Part shown: positions 1 to 8,000 of the stretch, piece after piece
How positions within the stretch are numbered: position 1 is the stretch's first letter
Layout: the number at the start of each line of letters is the position of its first letter
Assembly: GCA_964484135.1 (NCBI GenBank)
Contig: CAZAEL010000050.1
Coordinates: 1 to 17,235 of the forward strand
Direction: 5' to 3'
Length of the DNA stretch: 17,235 bases
Source of the DNA: CAZAEL01 sp964484135
Lineage (GTDB): Bacteria; Elusimicrobiota; Elusimicrobia; FEN-1173
Translations under genes and position numbers: made by a program
The notes under the pieces: generated by a model
Databases searched by the model: none
Seen by the model: the letters and a program-made list of their open reading frames with translations, nothing else
What the model was told of the DNA's origin: nothing

Positions 1-1992
<1,992 letters not shown>

Positions 1993-2019
1993 ATCCTTGA
2001 ATCCAGATTCATTTGACAA

Positions 2020-2051
2020 CCGCGCAACGCGACGTCCGTCGCGGGACGCGG
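2020..2051 (+). other. Two-tier hairpin in the 23S-5S spacer
   Basis: An outer stem of 5 bp (2020-2024 with 2047-2051, CCGCG/CGCGG) and an inner stem of 6 bp (2028-2033 with 2038-2043, CGCGAC/GTCGCG) are separated by a 3x3 internal loop and closed by a 4-nt loop. All pairs are Watson-Crick. It sits just after the mature 23S end and has no T tract, so I read it as a processing or spacer structure and not as a terminator. A weaker 6-bp inverted repeat (TGAATC/GATTCA, 1998-2011) precedes it. Confidence 0.5.
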
Positions 2052-2094
2052 CCTTGACTTCCCTGTTGGTGTGTCGAAGAACCTCGTTCTTTTT

Positions 2095-2240
2095 CAAGGT
2101 TCGAAATGGGTCGGTGATCCTTCCGGTGAGGTCACACCCGTTCCCATTCCGAACACGGCCGTTAAGCTCACCAGGGCCCATGGTACTCGGACCGCAAGGT
2201 CCCGGGAGAGTAGGTCATCGCCGGCCCTTTTCGAACCTTG
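2095..2240 (+). repeat. 12-bp perfect inverted repeat bracketing the 5S rRNA (maturation stem)
   Basis: CAAGGTTCGAAA (2095-2106) pairs perfectly with TTTCGAACCTTG (2229-2240). After one T-T mismatch (2107/2228) it stacks directly on the 10-bp terminal helix of 5S rRNA, giving a rod of about 22 bp. Extended helices around 5S precursors are typical substrates for double-strand-specific or 5S-specific maturation nucleases such as RNase III or RNase M5. Which enzyme acts here is not visible. Confidence 0.75.
2108..2227 (+). rRNA. rrf: 5S ribosomal RNA
   Basis: This 120-nt RNA belongs to the large-subunit central protuberance. It shows the conserved core CACCCGTTCCCATTCCGAACACGG (2133-2158 region, given here in outline), followed by GTTAAGC, GGTACT and GGGAGAGTAGGTC in the expected order. 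The ends are set by the terminal helix GGGTCGGTGA (2108-2117) with TCGCCGGCCC (2218-2227), which is 10 consecutive pairs including two G-U wobbles. It lies 115 nt after the 23S 3' end, the usual bacterial order. No tRNA gene is visible before or after it. Confidence 0.95.
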
Positions 2241-2253
2241 AAGACGCGTCTTC
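2240..2253 (+). other. 14-nt perfect palindrome after the 5S rRNA
   Basis: GAAGACGCGTCTTC is its own reverse complement and begins at the last base of the 5S maturation stem. No T run follows (TCCGTCG), so it does not meet the pattern of an intrinsic terminator. It could be an RNA 3'-end stem, a protein site on DNA, or chance. I see no convincing terminator between the 5S gene and the next coding region, which leaves open that rRNA transcription reads into it. Confidence 0.35.
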
Positions 2254-2306
2254 TCCGTCGTGCCATCCCTCCATGGCATGGATCTCGTCATGAAGGAGGC
2301 CGGATC

Positions 2307-2819
2307 ATGTTGAAAAGCGCGCGGTTGCTCGCGGCGGTGGGTTCTTTGACGGTTTTTCTGGCGCGGATGTCCTGGTCGTCGCCTCCGGACGGGGGCGGGC
2401 CCCTGGGTGTCGGCCTGATCCTGGGCGCGCCCACGGGGGTCAGCCTGAAATATTGGACCGGCCGCGACACGGCGGTGGACGCCGCGGTGGCGGTCCGATC
2501 CAGCGACCTTCAGATCCACGGGGATTATTTGTGGCACCCGGAATGGATCCGGGTGGAGCGGGGCCGAATGCCCGTCTACATGGGCCTCGGGGGCCGGCTG
2601 CACCTGAAGGACGAGGATTCGGTGGTGGGCCTCCGGCTGGTGGGCGGCGCCGCGTATCATTTTCCGGACCATCCCTTCGACGTGTTCGCGGAGGTGGTCC
2701 CCAGCGTGCGGGTGGCCCCCTCCTTCGGGGGAGACATGGACGTGGCCGTGGGCGTCCGGTACTATTTTCGGACCCAATATCCGGGCGGCCGTTCCAGGAG
2801 GAATCGGAGCGCGCGATGA
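2307..2819 (+). CDS. Small secreted, predicted outer-membrane beta-barrel protein (unknown function)
   Basis: The 170-residue product has an N-terminal signal-like segment (residues about 1-24: two basic residues, then a hydrophobic stretch). The body is rich in Gly, Val and aromatic residues in alternating patterns. It opens with GPLGVGLILGAPTGVSLKYW and reaches GVRYYF at residues 149-154, which looks like the last strand of a small outer-membrane barrel. A 16-residue basic tail follows that Phe, which is odd because such barrels normally end there. The ATG at 2307 is preferred because AAGGAGG (2293-2299) lies 7 nt upstream; an in-frame TTG at 2238 would start inside the 5S maturation stem. 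The stop overlaps the next start (ATGA), so the two genes are probably translationally coupled. I do not recognise a named family, and function is unknown. Confidence 0.72.
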   Translation: MLKSARLLAAVGSLTVFLARMSWSSPPDGGGPLGVGLILGAPTGVSLKYWTGRDTAVDAAVAVRSSDLQIHGDYLWHPEWIRVERGRMPVYMGLGGRLHLKDEDSVVGLRLVGGAAYHFPDHPFDVFAEVVPSVRVAPSFGGDMDVAVGVRYYFRTQYPGGRSRRNRSAR

Positions 2820-3628
2820 AAATGTTCAGCCGGGCGTCGGCGATCCTCTTTTTGGCGTTCTTGTGTCTGCCGGGCCCGGCCCGCGGTTCCGAGCAGATGC
2901 GTTCCGCCGCCGCGCTGGAGGCCGGCAAGCTGGCCGTGTCCGTGTACGGCGCGCGGGTGGAGCACAAGGATTTGGAGTTCCGTCTCAAGGGCGCGGACCT
3001 GATCCAGGTTCCCTTGAAAGGCGGCGGCACCGCCCAGTTCTTTTCCAACAGCGACACGGACCTGCAATTCGACGGGGAAGGCGCGGCCGCGTACGTGCGG
3101 CTGGTCTGGCGGCCCTTCGACGGCCTCCATTACGGTTTCAAGCTGGGGAGGGGCGATTATGAGTTGCGGGTGCCCTCCGGCAGCGTGGTCAACACGCTGG
3201 AGAACGGCCGCGCCGGACGAATCTGGGGCGCGGACCTGGGCTGGACCTTTTTGAACAACACGCCGGTGAGCCCGGCCCTGGCCCTGAGCCTCGGTTACAT
3301 GCGGTCCGATTACGGCATGACCCGGCTCGTGTCCGGCGCCAACGCGCCGGTGTCCGTGGATCAGGAATTCGTCCTGGAAGAATGGCAGGCGGGCCTGTCC
3401 GCGAGCAAGCGCTGGAAGGTTTTGGAGCCCTACGCGGGCGTGCGGTTTTTCCGGCAGTCCAGTCTCCTGCGGGACAACGCCACCGCCGAGCGGGTGCGGG
3501 GAACGCGCGACGGGTTTTCGCCCTACGGCGGCTTGCGGTGGGAGTTCCTTCCCCGCGAGGCCCTGACCCTGGAGGCGGCCGGCGTGGACGAAATTGTGGT
3601 CGCGGCCGGGGTTTCCATCGGATTTTGA
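2816..3628 (+). CDS. Predicted outer-membrane beta-barrel protein (unknown function)
   Basis: The 270-residue product begins with a clear signal peptide (residues 1-24, hydrophobic core ILFLAFLCLP, cleavage probably after ARG). Cys17 is not in a good lipobox, so a lipoprotein is unlikely. The rest consists of alternating hydrophobic and polar strands separated by turns, for example AYVRLVWRPF, HYGFKLGRGDYELRV, ALALSLGYMRSDYGM and YAGVRFF. It ends GVSIGF with a C-terminal Phe, the classic signal for outer-membrane barrel assembly. The start ATG overlaps the stop of the preceding gene by 4 nt. GGAG at 2806-2809 is 6 nt upstream and AGGAGG at 2796-2801 lies further off; a second in-frame ATG at 2822 is possible. 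GC-rich third positions match the neighbours. No named family is recognised. Confidence 0.75.
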   Translation: MKMFSRASAILFLAFLCLPGPARGSEQMRSAAALEAGKLAVSVYGARVEHKDLEFRLKGADLIQVPLKGGGTAQFFSNSDTDLQFDGEGAAAYVRLVWRPFDGLHYGFKLGRGDYELRVPSGSVVNTLENGRAGRIWGADLGWTFLNNTPVSPALALSLGYMRSDYGMTRLVSGANAPVSVDQEFVLEEWQAGLSASKRWKVLEPYAGVRFFRQSSLLRDNATAERVRGTRDGFSPYGGLRWEFLPREALTLEAAGVDEIVVAAGVSIGF

Positions 3629-3648
3629 CACATCGCCAGTCGTCAGCC

Positions 3649-3668
3649 CTCCGCGTTTTGGGGCGGAG
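3649..3668 (+). other. Hairpin at the start of the rplJ leader region
   Basis: CTCCGC (3649-3654) pairs with GCGGAG (3663-3668) around an 8-nt loop containing TTTT. It lies 20 nt after the stop of the second envelope gene and has no downstream T tract. It may mark the 3' end of the upstream transcript by a factor-dependent route, or belong to the 5' part of the rplJ leader. Confidence 0.35.
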
Positions 3669-3729
3669 AGCCGAAGGTTGGCGGTCATAGAGCGGCAAAG
3701 ACAGTAGGGGCCGAAAGGCCGAAACGACG

Positions 3730-3819
3730 GTTAAAAGCGGTTGATGTGGAGTTGTAGAGTTTAAGGGTGGTTCTTCCTTTCCTTTAACTTTAAACTTCCA
3801 GCTTTCAAACCTCTTTAAC
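3730..3819 (+). repeat. Long imperfect hairpin in the L10 leader with 7-nt periodic arms
   Basis: Paired blocks are 3730-3735 with 3814-3819, 3739-3742 with 3808-3811, 3747-3750 with 3797-3800, and 3758-3764 with 3790-3796. The left arm has a 7-nt bulge (3751-3757). The right arm reads as units CTTTAAC, TTTAAAC and TTCCAGC, then the 8-nt TTTCAAAC, so the bulge is exactly one repeat unit. It forms the peripheral domain between the two conserved leader boxes. Confidence 0.45.
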
Positions 3820-3820
3820 A
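3811..3820 (+). promoter_or_regulatory. boxA-like antitermination sequence
   Basis: CTCTTTAACA is identical to ten bases of the E. coli rRNA boxA element (GCTCTTTAACA), the RNA site for NusB-NusE (S10). It lies 28 nt before an intrinsic terminator. The same bases can also pair in the leader hairpin, so a role is uncertain; a ten-base AT-rich match could also arise from the local CTTTAAC repeats. Confidence 0.35.
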
Positions 3821-3848
3821 GTTGCCCTGCCGAGGCGCGATGGGGGAA

Positions 3849-3888
3849 AAACACCCTTCAGCGGGCCAGGGGGGTGTTTGCTTTTTTT
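3849..3888 (+). terminator. Intrinsic terminator or attenuator in the rplJ leader
   Basis: AAACACCC (3849-3856) pairs perfectly with GGGTGTTT (3872-3879); up to three further pairs, two of them wobbles, extend it inward. A run of seven T (3882-3888) follows after GC. This is the only textbook intrinsic terminator in the window. It lies between the L10 leader and the rplJ start 38 nt downstream, so it would either end upstream transcription or, more likely, act as a conditional attenuator for the operon. An AT-rich hairpin (3899-3904 with 3908-3913) fills part of the gap to the rplJ start. Confidence 0.8.
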
Positions 3889-3926
3889 AAAGGCCGGAAA
3901 AAATTCGATTTTTCGGGAACGCGATC

Positions 3927-4469
3927 ATGCCCAGCACACGGAAACAAAGAGAAGAAGCGGTGGCCGTCCTCAGCAAGACCCTGGAAGACATCCAGGGCCT
4001 TGTGGTGACGGAATACACCGGTCTGAAGACCCCGGAGCTGAACGAGCTGCGGGACAAGCTCCGCCCCCTGAAGAGCGAATGCCGGGTGGTCAAGAACACC
4101 CTGGCCCAGATCGCCCTCAAGAGCCGGGGTTTGGAGCCCCTGGCCGAGTTCTTCGACGGGATGTCCGCCCTTTTGATCCAGAAGGGGGACGCGGTGGCGT
4201 CCCTGAAGGTCCTGATGGACTTCACCAAGGACCACCAGAATTTGAAGGTCCGCGCGGGGTACATGAGCGGGCAGGTGTTCAAACCGGCGGAGCTCAAGGC
4301 CCTGGCGGCCCTGCCGCCCCGCAAGGTGCTCCTGGCCCAGCTCCTGGGGCAAATGCAGTCGCCGGTGCAGAAGCTGCACGGCGTGCTTTCCGCCAATTTG
4401 AAGAACCTGGCGTACGCGTTGAGCCAGGTGGCCCAAAAGAAGGACGGAGCGCAAAAGGCGAATAGCTAA
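3927..4469 (+). CDS. rplJ: 50S ribosomal protein L10
   Basis: The 180-residue product is the base of the ribosomal stalk. Its N-terminal domain binds the GTPase-associated centre of 23S rRNA and its C-terminal helix carries L7/L12 dimers. The N-terminal part shows the family pattern (R-K-Q-R-E-E at 5-10, then LVVTEYTGLKTPELNELRDKLR and VVKNTLAQIA). The last about 45 residues form the L12-binding helix region after LPPRKVLLAQLLGQM. Length is normal for the family. The start is supported by alignment to the family; the ribosome binding site is weak (GGGA 8 nt upstream), consistent with a controlled leader. The stop codon lies inside the inverted repeat that precedes rplL. It is the probable autoregulator of its own leader. 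Confidence 0.97.
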   Translation: MPSTRKQREEAVAVLSKTLEDIQGLVVTEYTGLKTPELNELRDKLRPLKSECRVVKNTLAQIALKSRGLEPLAEFFDGMSALLIQKGDAVASLKVLMDFTKDHQNLKVRAGYMSGQVFKPAELKALAALPPRKVLLAQLLGQMQSPVQKLHGVLSANLKNLAYALSQVAQKKDGAQKANS

Positions 4470-4526
4470 TAGCAAAAAGTGGCGCGGAAAGTTTTCACTT
4501 TTCGCTATTCGCTTTTAGCTCTTCGC
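4458..4526 (+). repeat. Inverted array of degenerate 7-nt repeats forming a long hairpin between rplJ and rplL
   Basis: Left arm units are GCGAATA, GCTAATA and GCAAAAA (4458-4478). Right arm units are TTTTCGC, TATTCGC, TTTTAGC and TCTTCGC (4499-4526), the reverse-complement type. The best continuous hairpin is 4461-4481 with 4496-4516: 18 pairs, 3 mismatches, 14-nt loop. An alternative register shifted by one unit pairs 4458-4466 with 4504-4512 perfectly (9 bp). The left arm covers the last codons and stop of rplJ. The strong AAGGAGG of rplL (4534-4540) is just outside, so folding would leave it exposed. Confidence 0.6.
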
Positions 4527-4549
4527 GACTTTTAAGGAGGAACGGAATC

Positions 4550-4939
4550 ATGGCAAAGTGCACAGTCGAAGACGTGTTGGAGTCCATCGACGAATGGACG
4601 GTGTTGAGCGTCAACAAGCTCGTCAAGGGGCTTGAGGAGAAGTACGGCATCAGCGCGGCGCCGGCGGCGGTGGCCGTGGCGGCTCCGGGCGCGGCGGCCC
4701 CCGCGGCGGGCGGCGCGGCCGAGGAGAAGACCGAGTTCTCCGTGGTCCTGATGGGCGCGGGCAACAACAAGATCCAGGTCATCAAGACGGTCCGCGAGCT
4801 GACGGGCCTGGGCCTGAAAGAGGCCAAGGACCTGGTGGAGGGCGCTCCCAAGCCGGTGAAGGAAGGTCTCCCCAAGGCGCAGGCCGAGGAGATGAAGAAG
4901 AAGCTGGCGGAATCCGGCGCCACCGTCGAAATAAAGTAA
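4550..4939 (+). CDS. rplL: 50S ribosomal protein L7/L12
   Basis: The 129-residue product is the multi-copy acidic stalk protein that recruits and stimulates translational GTPases. It has the N-terminal dimerisation domain (about 1-34, ending KLVKGLEEKYG) and an Ala/Pro/Gly-rich flexible hinge (about 35-58). The globular C-terminal domain starts at EEKTEFSVVLMGAGNNKIQVIK and carries the factor-binding helix around GLGLKEAKDLVEGAPKPVKEG. Length is slightly above the E. coli 121 residues, mostly in the hinge. The ribosome binding site AAGGAGG, 9 nt upstream, is much stronger than that of rplJ, in keeping with the need for several L12 per L10. A 126-nt spacer with a stable hairpin separates it from rpoB. 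Confidence 0.98.
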   Translation: MAKCTVEDVLESIDEWTVLSVNKLVKGLEEKYGISAAPAAVAVAAPGAAAPAAGGAAEEKTEFSVVLMGAGNNKIQVIKTVRELTGLGLKEAKDLVEGAPKPVKEGLPKAQAEEMKKKLAESGATVEIK

Positions 4940-4989
4940 CGCAGGCACCCCCTGTCAGACACCGGTTCGGAAAATAAAGAATTGGGCGC

Positions 4990-5031
4990 GCGGCGTCCGG
5001 TCTCGGCGTTTCGCTGAGCACGGGCCGCCGC
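4990..5031 (+). other. Strong GC-rich hairpin in the rplL-rpoB spacer
   Basis: Inner stem 5002-5008 with 5012-5018 (7 bp, one G-U, 3-nt loop), then two mismatches, then 4995-4999 with 5021-5025 (one G-U), a single-base bulge, and 4990-4994 with 5027-5031. That is 17 pairs in all. There is no T tract, so it is not an intrinsic terminator. In E. coli the same gap holds an attenuator and an RNase III site that reduce polymerase output relative to L12; an equivalent role here is inference from position and structure. Confidence 0.55.
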
Positions 5032-5065
5032 ATGCCGATCGCTTTATCCGAGGAGATTTAGCCGA

Positions 5066-8000
5066 ATGAAAAAGAACTCTTTTGCCCGCATCGCTCCGGC
5101 GATTGAACTGCCGTCGCTCCTGGAGATGCAGACGCGCTCCTACGACGAGTTCCTCCAGGGCGACGTGCCCGCGGAGGAGCGCAAGATCCAGGGCATCCAG
5201 GCGGCGTTCATGGACGTTTTCCCCATCGCCAGCACGGACGAGACCCTGCAACTGGAGTTCATGCACTACACGCTGGGCGAGCCTCGGTACAACATCGAGG
5301 AGGCCATCAGCAAGGACGCCTCCTATTCCTCCCAGCTGCGGGCTTGGCTGCGTCTCGTGCAAAAACAGCCGGGCGGCAAGCCCAAGGTGCTCACCGAGCA
5401 GGAGGTCTACTTCTGCGACCTGCCCCTCATGACCCCCCACGCCACCTTCGTCATCAACGGGGTGGAGCGCGTGGTGGTGTCCCAGTTGCACCGTTCCCCG
5501 GGCGTCATTTTTGAGGAGGACGAGGAGAAAAAAATCTCCTCTTACGGCAAAAAACTTTATTTCGCCCGGATGATCCCGTACCGCGGCGCCTGGGTGGAGT
5601 TCGAGTTCGACCTGAACAACGCGCTGTACGTCCGCATCGACAAGAAGCGCAAGATCGCGGCCACCACGCTCCTGCGCGCCATGGGCATCGAGACCGACGC
5701 CGACATCCTGTCCCTTTTCTACGAGACCGAGACCCTGCATCTCCCCCATTCCAAGCCGGACGAGATCATCGGCCGGATCGTGGCCCGCGACGTGGTGGAC
5801 ACCAGCTCCGGCGAGGTGGTGCTGGAGGCCAACCGGGAAATCACCCGCGAGGTTTTCCTCCGCCTGCAGGACCGCAAGGTCAAGTCCGTGGAGGCCCTGA
5901 AGCTGGACCCCCAGGCGAACGACGTCACCATCCGCAACACCCTCCAGAAGGACACCATCCGGACCCGCAAGGAAGCCATCCACGCCATTTACCGCGTGAT
6001 CCGCGCGCAGGAGTTCATCGTGCCGGAGCAGGCCGAGTCCTATCTGGAGAACCTCCTGTTCAAGTCCATCCGCAAGTACGACCTCACCAAAGTGGGCCGG
6101 TTCAAGATCAACCGCAAGCTCATGCCCTTCTTCGAGGCCCTGTCCGCGCGCAAGGACTTCAAGTTCGAGATCCCCAACGACCGCCGCCGGACCCTTTGCC
6201 GGGAGGACATCATCGCCACCATCCAGTACGTCATCATGCTCAACAACGAGGCGACCGCCATCGAGCAAAAAGGGCAGAAGGTGAAGATCGAGGTGGACGA
6301 CATCGACCATCTGGGCAACCGCCGCATCCGCTCCGTGGGGGAGCTGCTCGAGAACCAGATCCGCGCGGCCCTGGCCCAGATGGCGCGCCTGATCCGCGAG
6401 CGCATGAACGTGCAGGAAAACACCCAGCTCACGCCCCGCACCATCGTCAACGCCTCGCCCGTGGTGGCGGCGGTCCGCCGCTTCTTCGGGTCCAGCCAGC
6501 TCTCGCAGTTCATGGACCAGACCAACCCCCTGGCCGAGATGACCCACAAGCGGCGCCTCTCCGCCCTGGGGCCCGGCGGCCTCCATCGCAAGCGCGCGGG
6601 CTTCGAAGTCCGCGACGTTCACCACACCCACTACGGCCGGCTCTGCCCCATCGAGACGCCGGAAGGCCCGAACATCGGCTTGATCACCTCCCTCGCCTGC
6701 TACGCGCGCATCAACCAATACGGCCTGATCGAATCGCCCTATCGAAAGGTGGAAAAAGGCCGCGTGACGGACGAGATCGATTACCTCACCGCGGACAAGG
6801 AAGACACTTTCGTCATCGCCCAGGCCAACGCTCCCGTCGACAAGAACGGCCGGTTCGCGGCGGACCTCATCGCCTGCCGGCACCGCGGCGACTTCCCGTT
6901 GAAGTCTCCCGACGAAATCGACTACATGGACATCTCTCCCGTGCAGGTGGTGTCGGTCTCCGCGGCCCTCATTCCCTTCCTGGAACACGACGACGCCAAC
7001 CGGGCCCTCATGGGGTCCAACATGCAGCGCCAGTCCGTGCCCCTGCTTTTCCCGGAAAAGCCCCTGGTGTCCACCGGCGTCGAGCACCGGGTGGCCCGCG
7101 ACTCCGGCGCATTGGTGCTGGCCCGCCGCGGCGGCGTGGTGTTGTCCGCCTCCGGCGACCAGATCGTGGTCTGGAGCGACGAGGACAAGGGCGGCGTGGA
7201 CATCTATCACCTGCGCAAGTACGCCCGCTCCAACCAGGACACCTGCATCAACCACGTGCCGGCGGTCCGGCGCGGTCAAAAGGTCCGCAAGGGGGACACC
7301 CTGGCGGACGGCCCCTGCACGCAGGACGGGGACCTGGCCCTGGGCCGCAACCTCCTGGTGGCCTTCATGCCTTGGGAGGGGTACAACTTCGAGGACGCCA
7401 TCCTTTTGTCGCAGCGGCTCGTTCGCGACGACGTTTTCACCTCCATCCATATCACCGAATTCCAGGTGGAGGCCCGCGACACCAAGATGGGCGCGGAGGA
7501 GATCACCCGCGACATCCCCAACGTGGGCGCCGACTCCCTGGTGAACCTGGACGAGAACGGCGTCATCCGCGTGGGCGCGGACGTGGTCCCCGGCGACATC
7601 CTGGTGGGCAAGGTGGCGCCCAAGGGCGAACAGCAGACCTCCCCGGAGGAACGGCTCCTGAAGGTCATCTTCGGCAAGAAGGCCGAGGACGTGATGGACG
7701 CCTCTCTGCGCGTGCCGCCCGGCGTGACCGGCAAGGTGCTGGGCATCAAGATTTTCGTGCGCAAGGAAAAGCTGGCCCGCAAAGAGGAAAACCGAAAGAT
7801 GCGGGAGCTGGACGCCAAGCTCGAGGCCATGATCGAGGAGATCCGAGCGGACCGCAAGGAACGCTGCGCCGTGGCGGACCGGAAACACGAGGCCGGGGAG
7901 ATCACCAAGTCCGAAGCCAACGAGATGAAGGAGTGGTACAAGGCCCTGGCCGAACAGCAGGAGCAGCAGGCCAAGAAACGCATGGCCCGGGAGAAGGAGA

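Larger units (their letters stand above)
3696..3840 (+). promoter_or_regulatory. L10 ribosomal protein leader (autoregulatory RNA upstream of rplJ)
   Basis: Two sequence boxes typical of bacterial L10 leaders are present in order: AAAGACAGTAGGGG (3697-3710) and CCCTGCCGAGG (3825-3835). GTAGGG and CCCTGC can pair (6 bp, one G-U), leaving GACA opposite CGAGG as the asymmetric element expected for a kink-turn-like L10 site. A GGCC-GAAA-GGCC tetraloop hairpin (3709-3720) follows the first box. In known systems the L10(L12)n complex binds this RNA in place of its 23S site and lowers rplJ-rplL expression. The spacing to the terminator at 3849-3888 suggests control by attenuation here; that step is inference. 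The box match is from memory and no covariance model was run. Confidence 0.75.

Noticed and set aside
2076..2094. AAGAAC-CTC-GTTCTT hairpin with five T before the 5S gene, looking like a terminator
   Set aside because: The stem is only 6 bp, AT-rich, and its T run is partly inside the stem. A terminator between 23S and 5S would make no sense, and it abuts the 5S maturation stem, so a processing role is more likely.
2238..2306. Upstream TTG start adding 23 residues to the first envelope protein
   Set aside because: It begins within the 5S maturation stem, lacks a ribosome site, and would bury the signal peptide; ATG 2307 has AAGGAGG at good spacing.
3625..3630. Perfect TTGACA overlapping the stop codon of the second envelope gene, as a possible -35 box for the rplJ operon
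   Set aside because: At 16-18 nt spacing the sequence is CCTCCG-like with no resemblance to TATAAT, and the host's promoter consensus is unknown.
6482..6571. Rifampicin resistance in rpoB
   Set aside because: Asp484, His494 and Ser499, equivalents of the main resistance positions, are wild type; differences such as Ala490 and Met492 are not evidence of resistance by themselves.
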